A stretch of 64,000 bases of DNA from Gimesia benthica. Its GTDB lineage: Bacteria; Planctomycetota; Planctomycetia; Planctomycetales; Planctomycetaceae. The stretch is taken from NCBI RefSeq assembly GCF_009720525.1, contig NZ_CP043930.1, positions 1,240,001-1,304,000 of the forward strand, in the 5' to 3' direction. The notes beneath the pieces are model-generated. The model had not been told where the DNA came from. It worked only from the letters and a program-made list of their open reading frames with translations, and made no database searches. Positions 9,221 to 19,925 of the stretch are shown one piece after another. The translations under genes were made by a program, and so were the position numbers. Position 1 is the stretch's first letter; each line of letters opens with the position of its first letter.

Positions 9221-12200
9221 GTGAACGCAATCAAGATGGTTCTGATCTTCTTTTCGGCATCCTTATTGACTTGCGTTGCCCAGGCGGAAGAATCTGTCAA
9301 GTTTAACCGTGACGTCCTCCCGATTCTCTCGAACCATTGCTTCACCTGCCATGGCCCTGATTCGGCAACACGGGCAGCAGGTCTGCGTCTGGATCGGCGA
9401 GAGTCAGCCATCGGCAGCGCAGACTCCGGCCGCAACGCGATCATCCCCGGCAAAGCGGATGCCAGCGAACTCATTCAGCGGATCACTGCAGAGAACGAAA
9501 GTGACCGCATGCCACCAGTGGATGGTCCGAAACCGCTGAGTACAAAACAGATCGCAATCCTCAAAACCTGGATTGACCAGGGAGCTCAATACGAAGCTCA
9601 CTGGACCTTCAAAGCACCATTACAACCAAAGATTCCCCAGACCCGTAATACCGCCTGGCCGAAAAACAAGATCGATTCTTTTGTACTGGCCCGCCTGGAA
9701 CGGGAAGGATTACAACCGGCCCGGACGGCCAGTCGCGAAACATTAATTCGACGCGTGGCCTTTGATCTGACCGGCCTGCCACCCACGCTGCAGGAAATCG
9801 ACGCGTTCCTTGCCGATCGTTCTCCTGACGCCTATGCGAAAATGGTAGATCGCTATCTCGCCTCCCCTGCCTACGGCGAACACATGGCAAGGCACTGGCT
9901 CGATCTGGCCCGTTATGCCGACAGCAACGGCTACCAGTATGATACGGAACGCGAACAATGGGTCTGGCGCGACTGGGTCATCAATGCCTATAACGAAAAT
10001 AAACCGTTTGATGAATTTACGATTGAACAACTCGCGGGTGACTTATTGCCCGACGCTACGGATCAGCAACGCCTGGCAACCGGTTTTAATCGAAACCATT
10101 CAATTACCATCGAAGGTGGCATCATTGATGAAGAATATCGCACCGAATACGTGATGGACCGGCTGGTGACCACCGGTGAAGTCTGGCTGGCACTGACCAT
10201 TGGCTGCGCCCGGTGTCATGACCATAAATTTGACCCCATCTCACAGAAAGAGTTCTATCAGCTATACGCTTTCTTTAATCAGGTCCCTGAACGCGGCATG
10301 CGTGGCTTCGAACCCAAACAACGCATCCCTTCTCCACTGGCGAGAGAGGAACAGCAGAAGTTCGCAACTCAGCTGGCACACCTGCAGGCAGAGTTGGAGA
10401 AACCACTCGACATCGATCAGCACCTCAAACGATGGACGCAACAGATCTCAGCGCAGCCTGAACATGGCTGGACCGTGCTGGAGCCTCTGACTATGGAATC
10501 GTCCGGTGGTACCACACTCACTCGTCTTCCCGATAAATCGATTCTGGCCAGTGGCGCGAATCCCCGACACGATGTCTATGAAATCACTGCTCAAACCAAC
10601 TCAACCAATCTCACTGCAGTTCGGCTGCAAGCACTCACGCATGAGTCACTGCCCGGCGGAGGACCGGGACGACACAGCAATTCCAACTTTGTCCTGAGCG
10701 AACTGGAACTGACAGCGGTTTCCATCAAGGATCCCTCACAACAACGAGTCGTTAAATTCAGCCAGGCCATTGCCGACTATTCGCAGAATCAATACGAAAT
10801 TGCACATGTCATTGACGGCAGTGTCTCCGGCAACAACGGCTGGGCTGTAGACGGGCCGTCCCGCAAACTACCAGCAACGGCCATGCTGATCGCGGAGTCA
10901 CCATTCGGATTTGCAGGAGGAACCAAGTTACAGTTCCGTCTGCGGCACGAAGCTAACTTTGCCACACATGGAGTAGGACGCCCCCGCTTATCCATCACTA
11001 GTGATGTCCCCGGGAACCTGCAGTTACACGGGATTCCCGCTGACGTTCGTCAGATCGCAGCCAAACCACAACAGAACCGTACAGACAGCGAGTATAAAAA
11101 ACTGCGGGAGTATTTCCTGTCCCATCACAATCCCAGACAGAAATGGGAACAACGAATCGCCGATCTGAAAAAACAACAGCAGGCAGCGATCCCGGAAACA
11201 ATGATCATGCAGGACCTGGCTCAGCCGCGGGCAACTTACCTGCTCAATCGGGGACAGTATAATGAGCCCCGCGAGCAGGTCAGCCCTGATGTTCCCGCAA
11301 TCTTCCCCTCCCTGCCCGCAACTGCCCCCCGCAATCGCCTGGGTTTCGCCAGGTGGCTTGTAAACCCGGACCATCCCCTGACCGCGCGTGTTGCCGTGAA
11401 TCGTTACTGGCAGCGAGTCTTTGGACTGGGCCTGGTCAAAACGGCGGAAGATTTTGGCGTGCAGGGGGAATTTCCCAGTCACCCCGCGTTGCTGGACTGG
11501 CTGGCCCTGGAGTTCATTCGCAGCGGCTGGGATATCAAACAGATGCAGCGGTTGATTTTGAATTCAGCGACCTATCAGCAAACGTCACACGTCGGCCCCG
11601 ATTTGTATATCCAGGATCCAGAAAATCGACTGCTGGCCCGCGGCCCACGCATGCGGCTTGCTGCCGAGGAGATTCGAGATGCCACGTTACAGGCCAGCGG
11701 CTTACTCGTTGAACAGGTGGGTGGAAAAAGCGTCTATCCCTATCAACCCGCGGGGCTCTGGCTGGAATTAAATAACCGCCCGAATTATTCCAAAGAATAT
11801 CCACAGGGAACAGGCGAAGACCTTTACCGACGCAGCCTTTATACGTTCTGGAAACGCACCGTCCCGTCTCCCATGCTCAAAACACTCGATGCCCCGGGAC
11901 GGGAATTCTGCACCATTCGCCGCTCTCGAACCAATACGCCACTACAGGCATTACTCCTGTTAAACGGTCCCCAGTTCGTCGAAGCGGCCCGAAAACTGGC
12001 TGAGCGGATGTTGTCTGAGGGGGACAGACCGTTGACAAGCAGATTCAATATGGTTTCCGCCTTGTCACTTCGCGCCCCCCCACTGCTGCTGAACTGGCCG
12101 TCTTCCGCTCAGCATATGAAGCCGACCTGAAGTTCTACGCCAGCAATCAGCCAGCGAGACAACGTTTACTAAAGGTTGGTGATTCCCCCTCGAACTCCAA

Positions 12201-12282
12201 TTTACCACAGACTGAACTGGCAGCCTGCACCAATCTGGCCCGCTTGCTCCTGAATCTGGATGAAACGATTACGAAAGAATAA
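9221..12282 (+). pseudogene. PSD1/DUF1549/DUF1553 cytochrome, C-terminus shifted by a frameshift
   Basis: I chose GTG 9221 because AAAGGA lies 8 nt upstream; a GTG at 9188 is also in frame. A signal peptide (MVLIFFSASLLTCVAQA) precedes a c-type haem motif CFTCH (residues 40-44), then PSD1, DUF1549 (LIRRVAFDLTGLPPT, HWLDLARYADSNGYQ) and DUF1553 (NRYWQRVFGLGLVKTAEDFG, RTNTPLQALLLLN). Near 12025-12030 the frame slips: as read it ends at 12130 with an unrelated tail. The other frame from 12031 (VDKQIQYGFRLVTSRPP...) continues the family C-terminus to a TAA at 12280-12282, four bases before the next gene. One missing base would explain it, perhaps in CCGGTT reduced to CCGTT. The protein lost only about 80 residues, so this may be a real mutation or a sequence error. 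Confidence 0.85.
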
Positions 12283-12286
12283 CACG

Positions 12287-13747
12287 ATGCGCTCACCCTT
12301 GACTGAGTTCCAACTGCAGGAGAACCGGCGGCAGTTTTTCGGACGCGCCAGTACCGGCATCGGCGTGGCTGCCCTTTCGTCATTACTCAATCGGGACCTG
12401 CATTCCAGCGAGGCAACCAGCGGTTCTGCACGGGTTGGCGGCCTCCCGGGGATCCCTCACTTCGCTCCTAAAGCCAAGCGAGTGATCTATCTGCTCCAGT
12501 CAGGAGCACCTTCGCAAGTCGACTTGCTCGATCATAAACCGTCCCTCGATAAACTGCATATGACCGAACTACCTGACAGTGTTCGCAAAGGACAGCGACT
12601 GACAGGCATGACAGCCGGCCAGAAAAAGTTCCCTGTCGTCAAATCGCCCTGGAAATTCCAGCAGCACGGTGAGTCCGGTACATGGATCAGTGAGCTGTTA
12701 CCGCATATGGGAAAAGTCGCCGATGATATCTGCGTGATTAACTCCATGCACACAGAGGCAATCAACCATGATCCTGCCATCACGTTCTTTCAGTCAGGAC
12801 ATCAGCAACCGGGACGACCGAGTATCGGCGCCTGGCTCAGTTATGGACTGGGAAGCGAAACAGAAAACCTGCCCTCATTTGTCGTGCTGCTCAGCAAAAA
12901 CTCGTTTCACCAGGCCCAACCGCTTTATGACCGCCTGTGGGGCAGCGGCTTTTTATCCTCGAAATACCAGGGAGTCAAATTTCGTAGCCAGGGTGACCCG
13001 GTACTTTACCTGAATGACCCGGCCGGCAGCAGTGACTCACAAAGACGCGTGTTACTGGATCGACTGGCAAAACTCAATCAGTTCCGCGCTGAGGAAATTG
13101 GTGACCCGGAGATTAATACACGCATTGCACAATATGAAATGGCTTATCGCATGCAGACCTCGGTTCCTGAACTGGCCGATATCTCGGATGAGTCCTCCAG
13201 TACCCTCGAACTCTATGGTGACGATGTCAAGGAACCGGGAACGCATGCGGCTAACTGTCTTCTCGCACGGAGACTGGCTGAACGCGGCGTTCGCTTCATT
13301 CAGGTGTTTCACCGTGGCTGGGACCACCATAGTAATGTCCAGAAGCACTTACCGACCCTGACCAGGCAGACCGACCAGGGGTCAGCAGCGTTGATTGCGG
13401 ATTTAAAACAGCGCGGGATGCTGGACGAAACACTGGTAATCTGGGGTGGCGAATTTGGTCGGACAGTCTATTCGCAAGGGAATCCCCAATCGTTTGGCCG
13501 GGATCATCACCCGCGCTGCTTTTCGATCTGGATGGCCGGCGGAGGGATTAAACCTGGAATCACTTACGGGCAAACCGACGATTACGGCTATAACATCACC
13601 GAAAACCCGGTGCATGTACATGACTTCCACGCCACAATCCTGCATTGCCTGGGCATCCACCACGAACAGCTGACCTATCGCTTCCAGGGACGAGATTATC
13701 GTCTGACGGACGTGCACGGAAATGTCATCCATGACATCCTTACATGA
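12287..13747 (+). CDS. DUF1501 family protein, partner of the PSD1 gene
   Basis: 486 residues from ATG 12287, four bases after the repaired PSD1 stop; an upstream in-frame ATG at 12260 would overlap that gene. The N-terminus carries a twin-arginine-like RRQFFGRASTGIG signal. Family features: LLQSGAPSQVDLLDHKP, WISELLPHMGKVADD, NHDPAITFFQSGHQQPGRPS, FIQVFHRGWDHHS and WGGEFGRTVYSQG. The tight spacing marks an operon with the cytochrome, the standard PSD1-DUF1501 arrangement of Planctomycetes. The pair is thought to act in the periplasm on polymer-derived compounds, but the substrate is unknown. Confidence 0.93.
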   Translation: MRSPLTEFQLQENRRQFFGRASTGIGVAALSSLLNRDLHSSEATSGSARVGGLPGIPHFAPKAKRVIYLLQSGAPSQVDLLDHKPSLDKLHMTELPDSVRKGQRLTGMTAGQKKFPVVKSPWKFQQHGESGTWISELLPHMGKVADDICVINSMHTEAINHDPAITFFQSGHQQPGRPSIGAWLSYGLGSETENLPSFVVLLSKNSFHQAQPLYDRLWGSGFLSSKYQGVKFRSQGDPVLYLNDPAGSSDSQRRVLLDRLAKLNQFRAEEIGDPEINTRIAQYEMAYRMQTSVPELADISDESSSTLELYGDDVKEPGTHAANCLLARRLAERGVRFIQVFHRGWDHHSNVQKHLPTLTRQTDQGSAALIADLKQRGMLDETLVIWGGEFGRTVYSQGNPQSFGRDHHPRCFSIWMAGGGIKPGITYGQTDDYGYNITENPVHVHDFHATILHCLGIHHEQLTYRFQGRDYRLTDVHGNVIHDILT

Positions 13748-13807
13748 CAACCAGAGTCCCCCCCAGCTCACTTCTATCCGACAGATTCTCCACGCGCACA
13801 CCAGACT

Positions 13808-15619
13808 CTACTGTTGATCCCAACCAGGAACCACCTGTTTCACATATCGCTGCTCGTGTGCCATTTGTTCGTGCACACTGCAGGCAGGTGCAAATGGATC
13901 TGTGACAGTTACTTCGACTTGTTCCACCAGTAAACCCTCTAAGTCGGTTTGCTCCGCGGTCGACCTGAAGCGAACATATGACAAACCGTTCAATGTAGGA
14001 TGACGCAGCGGCAGTTCGATGGGCTTTCTGTCATCAACTTTCAAGGAGCAGGTCCGGGCGGAAAGATCCCACTCAAAACTTAGAGTAATCCACTCATCTG
14101 CCGTCAAATCCAGGTCACTCAGCTCGACTCGAAACACGGCCAGTTCTTCACCGAGGTCATTTGACGGATCAAACATACGATCATTCAAAGTAATCATTGA
14201 TCCCTGGGAACCGGAGCGTAGTTTGATACGTGTCTGCAATGTGCCTTTCCAGCCGTTTGGAAAGTTCCAGGTCGCACCATCCGCAGGGAGATCAGGCTGT
14301 TTACGAACATGCAGGCAGTTTCTGGTTTTACTATCCGGGTGCTCAATCAGTACTGCCCCGGGGTCGCGTGCCCGCCACCAGCGTTTAGCAGGACCATGCT
14401 GAGTATAGGCCGACCACTGTTTTAAGCCTTCTGAAAAATCGGTACGCGCCCGGGTATCTACGATCCAGGCGGGGTCGATCAGAATGGGATTGCGTCCCCC
14501 TTTTCCCTGACCTGCTAAAACCACGAGCCGACCATCATTCGTATAGGCGGCAAGTGGATAAGCCGTACCACGATCCCCATTTTTTGCAGGATTATCATTC
14601 CGCCGATGATCCAGATAAATCTCCCGAAATCCGCGCCAGGTCTTGCCTTCATCCTCGGACACCGCGATGTGCAGCGCATCACGACCTCCATACACGCCTG
14701 CTCCATCAGCCCGCGGTGGCATCTCGCAGTTATTCCAGCAGACCACCAGCCATCCGTTCCGATGACGCATGATATTTGGTGGTCCTGTGGAGGTATTGAA
14801 TCGGCTTGCCCGGGCTGGTCTCCAGGTGGTGCCGCTGTCGGAAGAAAACGATTCGTAAAGAAAGCCCGCCGTCGTGCGCATCAGCATCCAGATTCTTCCG
14901 TCAGAGAGTTCTTCCAAAGCCGGTTCGCAAGCCCCTTCGTTCGATCCGTTAAACCCCGCATAACAGGGCGAAGTCAGCTTACTCTTGCTCAACTTCCAGC
15001 TGTCACCCCCATCATCAGAATACTGAATCACCGTCTCGTGCCGTCCTGTTGGAGGCACTGCCTTTGCATGAGGAATCAGACTCCCATGTGGAACAACCAA
15101 TCGGCCATTCCCGAGTTCCTGATACTCCATCAGAGACCCGTTGTAACCTCGCCAGGTCAAAAGTGGTTGCTTTACATATACAGGCCCGGCGCGATGGATC
15201 CAGGTATTCAGGTAACGCGGGAGTCCCACTTTTTTCGCGGTTTCCCTGTCCAGTCCCTCTTGCTGGACGCGAATACTTTTCACCTGACCATCCTGCGACA
15301 GAACGACCTGCGTGTTATCGAGCACACCGCTGTTGATGATTGTCTCACTCGACAGGACTTCCTGGGGCAAGTGAGGTAAAAGTATGTGCTGTTTTCCCTC
15401 GGTATCAGGTAGTGAAAGCGGTCCTTCTTCCGGAGAGTAACGATCATAAAATGCGAAACTACCGTCTGGCAGACGCATGATGGCAAATGCCGTTCTCGCT
15501 CCTCCGGCCGCTCCGGAATCGTGTACACTTTCTTCCTGGAGGAGCATGACCGGCGGTTCTGCAGCTGGAGTCTGATCAACCAGAGCAAGCAGCAGCAGTA
15601 AACAAACACGGAAAGTCAT
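13808..15619 (-). CDS. Secreted sialidase-like (BNR repeat) propeller protein
   Basis: 603 residues with a clear signal peptide (MTFRVCLLLLLALVDQTPAA). The central part has sialidase/BNR-type strands with Asp-box-like elements: YSDDGGDSWKL, SFSSDSGTTWRPAR and VSEDEGKTWRGF. The last 200 residues (from about 400) look like a separate beta-sandwich, with GTLQTRIKLRSGSQGSMITLNDR and strands typical of a concanavalin-like domain. Such proteins cleave or bind terminal sialic acids or other sugars; catalytic residues cannot be assigned by eye. It lies 206 bp downstream of the large dehydrogenase on the same strand and may belong to the LacI-led group. Confidence 0.78.
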   Translation of the reverse strand: MTFRVCLLLLLALVDQTPAAEPPVMLLQEESVHDSGAAGGARTAFAIMRLPDGSFAFYDRYSPEEGPLSLPDTEGKQHILLPHLPQEVLSSETIINSGVLDNTQVVLSQDGQVKSIRVQQEGLDRETAKKVGLPRYLNTWIHRAGPVYVKQPLLTWRGYNGSLMEYQELGNGRLVVPHGSLIPHAKAVPPTGRHETVIQYSDDGGDSWKLSKSKLTSPCYAGFNGSNEGACEPALEELSDGRIWMLMRTTAGFLYESFSSDSGTTWRPARASRFNTSTGPPNIMRHRNGWLVVCWNNCEMPPRADGAGVYGGRDALHIAVSEDEGKTWRGFREIYLDHRRNDNPAKNGDRGTAYPLAAYTNDGRLVVLAGQGKGGRNPILIDPAWIVDTRARTDFSEGLKQWSAYTQHGPAKRWWRARDPGAVLIEHPDSKTRNCLHVRKQPDLPADGATWNFPNGWKGTLQTRIKLRSGSQGSMITLNDRMFDPSNDLGEELAVFRVELSDLDLTADEWITLSFEWDLSARTCSLKVDDRKPIELPLRHPTLNGLSYVRFRSTAEQTDLEGLLVEQVEVTVTDPFAPACSVHEQMAHEQRYVKQVVPGWDQQ

Positions 15620-15824
15620 CTGGAATTCTCCTTCAGTAAAGAGGATCAGTTCGATGAATCAGCTCTCGTCTACATCAATCTGTCTCAGAGTCCTGGTCAA
15701 AGAGTCATAACGACTGTTCAGGAATTTGACCAGCATCTAAAAGATAAGATTAAGTGTGCTGATTTGACATCCCACGGTTTTAATTTCTGAAGTCCGGTAT
15801 GTGCCTTAATGTTGTATTTCTGTT

Positions 15825-18800
15825 TTACTTGAAGGATTGCAGTAGCAGTTTTGCTGCCTGACCATGGTCAAGAGGCTGCCCCGCAGGTCGATCGTGAATC
15901 AGGATCGCGTAGGACAGATGAAATGTTTCTCCTCGTTTAATCGGGGTCTTCACATAAGGTTCGCGGCGTTCCCGGGGCTGCTTCGGAAAGGGATTGAAGA
16001 CAACCACACCGTAGTCGCGGGCGTGCAGCCACGATGGCCGGGGGTTACCAGGGTCGGGTAGTACCATCACTCCGACCTCGCGTCCCTGCACCGTCCCCAT
16101 ATAATCAAACCACCGAGCCTCCTTTCCCCAGACCTGTGCCCCATTCCTTTCACCCCGATCATTAAGAATTGTGCCACTCCCGCCCTGCACCCGTAAGGGA
16201 GAGGCGATGCGAACAGCCAGCCCTGATTCTTCCTGGTCACCAAAATAGAAATCATGCTTATCAGATTGATACTCGGCATCAATCCTCAGGATCAATCCGT
16301 CAGGAGTTCGTTCAAAACGGTAACGTGTGATCTCGTTACATACGACATCCAGTTTGTCCTCGCTCAGAAACAGATTACTCACTGCAAAGCTGCCGGTGCC
16401 CCGGCTTCCAGCGGGAGGTTCGACATACCCATTAAATTGAACCTGAGCCTGCAGGCGCCAGTAATCATTGCCATTCACATCACCGAAACCAATCCACAGT
16501 CCCGGGTGCATGACCGGATGAATGATTCCATCTTCCGCCTGGTAACCGGGGTCGATGTCTTCAGGCCTGCGCGGTGGAAAATTGCGCGTAACCTGAATTC
16601 CCCCAGGCGTCCTAAGGTTTACAAGTGCCCGACGCGTCAACCGCGGATGCTGCTTGAGGTAGGTCGCGATCTGCTGTGATTTGAAAAATATTTCAAGCCG
16701 GTCGTTGTGCTCTCGAAATGAAAATCCCTCACGATCGCCAACCTTTCTCTGCGTCAACAGCCAGGCCACAATGTCAGCGATCTGCTGAGCATTCAACATC
16801 TTACCGAACCCATTCGGCATCGGTGAAACCCTGGTTCCGATCCGTTCTTCAATTTCAGCAACAGCAATCGTTTGAATGACACCATCCGTGCCAACCAGTT
16901 TCAGAGACTGTTGGGTTTCCTCCAGGACGGCCCCCGAAATCACCCTGCCCTCTACGGTCACAATCTGTTGCAGGGCGAATCCTTCAGTAATGACCTTGCT
17001 CGGTTCGAGGATGGATTCAATCAGCACGCCTGGTTCCCGGGCGCGGCTACCGATGTCGGACAGATCGGGGGCGAGCACACCGCCGACCCCCTCCATCCGG
17101 TGACATTTGAAACATCCGGCCCCCTGGGGATGCAGGAACAGCTCCCGTCCCCGTTCTGGATCTGCGGTTTGCATCTGGGAGAGCACCTGGTCGCTCGTTG
17201 CTGTCTGCGAGTTATCCGCTGGCGATAAAATCTGACGCTGAAAAATGACGAGATAGTTCCCGCGACCAGAATCGGTCTTCGGTTGATTCGTATTTCCGCC
17301 GAGCACAACCCGACCTGCCGGAAAATGTTTGCGATACAATCGAAAAACAGGATCCGTCGTTGTCAGTTTCAGGCCCGTATCTTCAAATCCTCCCGGCTGT
17401 CCGACCTTCATCCATTCCAGCTCATCGGGGTTTCGCAGATCGGTTCCCACGATGAGATCGCAGTCTTCGGTTGTGACCAGCGACAGCCATTCTGCTCCCG
17501 TTGAGCGATCGTCTCCATTGGCAGTTCTCAGAAACGGTAATCCGTCCAGTTCATCGGGGACCTGAGTGATATAGTAATTCCGATCCGTATAATGCCGCTT
17601 ACCGACATCGAGTCCAGTCCAGTCCAGTTCATAATAACGACCGCTGGGAGTCTGAACCTCAGAGACGAATTCACGGTGCCGATAGGCGGGTACGTGTCGA
17701 ATCTCATATTCAGCAGTCACAATCTGACTGCTGCCATTATTTCCCCGATTGACGGCCACGCGCAGCCGGCTCGTGTGGTCAATTGGTATCGGCCCCTCAA
17801 CGCGTCGCGATGTGTGAGTTGGCAGAGATCCATCGAGGGTGTAGGTAAGGAATGCCCCTGCAATCGTGGATTGGACTTTCACGTTGACGGTTCGGGAATA
17901 CTCTCCGGGAGGTGGATCGAATTGCACCAGCGGAGTCGCCTGCCCCGTCTTTTCCAGCCAGTCGTTAACCAGTTTGACAATACGAGAATCCTCATCATTT
18001 CGGAACGCGAGTGCTGCAGCGCCGTTGATGGAGCCGTCATGAAACAATCCCAACAATGTTGCGAGTCGAACCCCCGCGCGAGGATCCTCCAGCCACTTTG
18101 TTCGCTCCTGCAGGGACGCCAGCCCGCGGAGTGTATTCCAGGTTGAGAAAAAGACGACCCGATCTGTTTCATCAGCAGCCACCTGCAGTAAATCATGGAT
18201 CCACTCTTTTTGTTCGGCCTGCCAGATCGCCTGTACTGCTGCATGTCGCAGCCCTGCATCTTCGCTGGTCAAGAAGGGAAGTACCGCATCAGGCAGAGTC
18301 CTACATTGTTCAAACTGTCGAATGCGATGGGCCAGGATACGCAAGGCCTGAATTCGGGCATTGCGGGTCGCTTCCGAATCAGCAAGAATTCCTGACAGAT
18401 ATTGATCGATACTGACTTCAGGTGTACTTGCTCCGAGAGTCCACAGTGCCCAGGTCTCACTGGCAGTGCTCAGCTCTCCCTGGTTCAACCTGGAGAATAA
18501 ATATTTCTGAGCAGGCTCACCTCGTCTGAGCAGTTCACTTTGTGCATTCACGCGCCAGGCGGGAACGTCACTGGCCAGGTCCTGAAACAATTGATCGAGC
18601 GTCCATTGTCCCTGTGGTTTACGGCGCAGGTCGTGTTGCCAGTCTTTGAGAGGATTATCGGCATAGCGGATGCGATAGACACGCCCTGCATCCACCTGTT
18701 TACCATCTTTAATCGTAGCTCCGTAAGCATGTCCCCAGCTCAGAATGTATATCGTTCCACCAGGGCCGACTTCTATATCAGTCGGCTCAAATATCCGACC

Positions 18801-19925
18801 GGAACTCGCTGGTAAAGACCGGCCTCCCTCTGCATGCGCAAATACCGGCGGAAAGTCTCCCTCGCACTTCATCAGTGCTCCATCCCACCGCGGGCGGAAC
18901 GTATACACTTCCCGACGCATCCAGTCATTGATGAAGAAGACCCCCTGATACTCTTCGGGAAACTGGTCCGCATGATAATGAATCACACCGGCCCCTGATC
19001 CTTCAAACAGCGGAGCACTGGCAGGGACCGTAGGTAGATGCCCTGCTCCCGTCCAGTGGAAACTCCAGGGGTGCCCCCACCCCAGGTGCGCTCCATAGAA
19101 CGGCGCAAAGATCTTATCTCCCTGCGTCTGATCATTGTCGGTTCCCAGCCAGTGAAAACCATCATCAAAGGTAATATCCCAGGGGTTGCGGAATCCCCGG
19201 GAAACGATTTCCAGGCCTTTGCCGGACGGTTTCCCATCCTGGTAGGGATCACAACGCAGAATTCCCCCCTGCTGCCCCCAGTCATCCTGAGGTGTGTGAT
19301 ATTGGCGTCGATAGGTCTGTTTTGTGAAATATTCGACTGGTGTGTAGTCTGGAGCCCCCTCTGGAGAAGGTAGTCCCCAGAGTTCCCGAAACACTTTAGG
19401 AGCGAGCTGATCCAACCGGTTATAACCTTTCGAATTCCCCTTCGACATATACAATTTACGATCAGGACCGAAGTTCAATCCATGCAGTGAGTGTTCCAGA
19501 TTTCCCAGACCTGTATAGACGCGAATATATAAGTCAGCTTCATCGTCGTTATCAGTATCACGAACAACAGTCAGGTCAGGCGCATTGGCCACCCAGAGAT
19601 CATCACCGTGCCAGGCCAGCCCCTGGATGGAATTAAACCCTTCAGCAAACGTCTTGCGCTGGTCACTGATCCCATCGCCGTTAGTATCAGTGAGAATATC
19701 GACGCGATCACCGGGAGTGTCAGGTGTGGGACCGCGCCACTGAGGTCCCTGGGCGACACAGATTCTCCCCCAGCGGTCAAATGCCAGCACACACGGATTA
19801 CTGACCAGCGGCTCTCGGGCTACAACATCGACCACGAAGCCTTCAGGAACAATCGGTAAATCATCGCCGGCCAGCAACTCGATTCTTATGGATAACAGCA
19901 ATAACAGAATCAGGCGAAAGTTCAT
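15825..19925 (-). CDS. Giant membrane-bound-dehydrogenase-type protein with HEAT region and c-type haem
   Basis: 1366 residues with a signal peptide (FRLILLLLLSIRIELLAG). Residues about 25-430 form a six-bladed propeller of the planctomycete putative membrane-bound dehydrogenase family (VPEGFVVDVVAREPLVSNP, DTNGDGISDQRKTFAEGF, LHGLNFGPDRKLYMSKGN, GGILRCDP). A HEAT-like helical region follows (about 450-670), then a chitobiase-type strand segment (FLTYTLDGSLPTHTS). A single haem motif CFKCH occurs at residues 938-942, inside the haem-binding domain with APDLSDIGSRAREPGVLIESI. The C-terminal 250 residues are an additional beta domain. It likely oxidises a sugar or polyol in the periplasm, passing electrons through the haem. 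Its ATG overlaps the LacI stop as TAATG, so translation is probably coupled. Confidence 0.85.
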   Translation of the reverse strand: MNFRLILLLLLSIRIELLAGDDLPIVPEGFVVDVVAREPLVSNPCVLAFDRWGRICVAQGPQWRGPTPDTPGDRVDILTDTNGDGISDQRKTFAEGFNSIQGLAWHGDDLWVANAPDLTVVRDTDNDDEADLYIRVYTGLGNLEHSLHGLNFGPDRKLYMSKGNSKGYNRLDQLAPKVFRELWGLPSPEGAPDYTPVEYFTKQTYRRQYHTPQDDWGQQGGILRCDPYQDGKPSGKGLEIVSRGFRNPWDITFDDGFHWLGTDNDQTQGDKIFAPFYGAHLGWGHPWSFHWTGAGHLPTVPASAPLFEGSGAGVIHYHADQFPEEYQGVFFINDWMRREVYTFRPRWDGALMKCEGDFPPVFAHAEGGRSLPASSGRIFEPTDIEVGPGGTIYILSWGHAYGATIKDGKQVDAGRVYRIRYADNPLKDWQHDLRRKPQGQWTLDQLFQDLASDVPAWRVNAQSELLRRGEPAQKYLFSRLNQGELSTASETWALWTLGASTPEVSIDQYLSGILADSEATRNARIQALRILAHRIRQFEQCRTLPDAVLPFLTSEDAGLRHAAVQAIWQAEQKEWIHDLLQVAADETDRVVFFSTWNTLRGLASLQERTKWLEDPRAGVRLATLLGLFHDGSINGAAALAFRNDEDSRIVKLVNDWLEKTGQATPLVQFDPPPGEYSRTVNVKVQSTIAGAFLTYTLDGSLPTHTSRRVEGPIPIDHTSRLRVAVNRGNNGSSQIVTAEYEIRHVPAYRHREFVSEVQTPSGRYYELDWTGLDVGKRHYTDRNYYITQVPDELDGLPFLRTANGDDRSTGAEWLSLVTTEDCDLIVGTDLRNPDELEWMKVGQPGGFEDTGLKLTTTDPVFRLYRKHFPAGRVVLGGNTNQPKTDSGRGNYLVIFQRQILSPADNSQTATSDQVLSQMQTADPERGRELFLHPQGAGCFKCHRMEGVGGVLAPDLSDIGSRAREPGVLIESILEPSKVITEGFALQQIVTVEGRVISGAVLEETQQSLKLVGTDGVIQTIAVAEIEERIGTRVSPMPNGFGKMLNAQQIADIVAWLLTQRKVGDREGFSFREHNDRLEIFFKSQQIATYLKQHPRLTRRALVNLRTPGGIQVTRNFPPRRPEDIDPGYQAEDGIIHPVMHPGLWIGFGDVNGNDYWRLQAQVQFNGYVEPPAGSRGTGSFAVSNLFLSEDKLDVVCNEITRYRFERTPDGLILRIDAEYQSDKHDFYFGDQEESGLAVRIASPLRVQGGSGTILNDRGERNGAQVWGKEARWFDYMGTVQGREVGVMVLPDPGNPRPSWLHARDYGVVVFNPFPKQPRERREPYVKTPIKRGETFHLSYAILIHDRPAGQPLDHGQAAKLLLQSFK

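Noticed and set aside
14606-15379. 257-codon plus-strand frame
   Set aside because: Lies antisense inside the sialidase-like gene, which has signal peptide and Asp boxes; the antisense frame has no family features.
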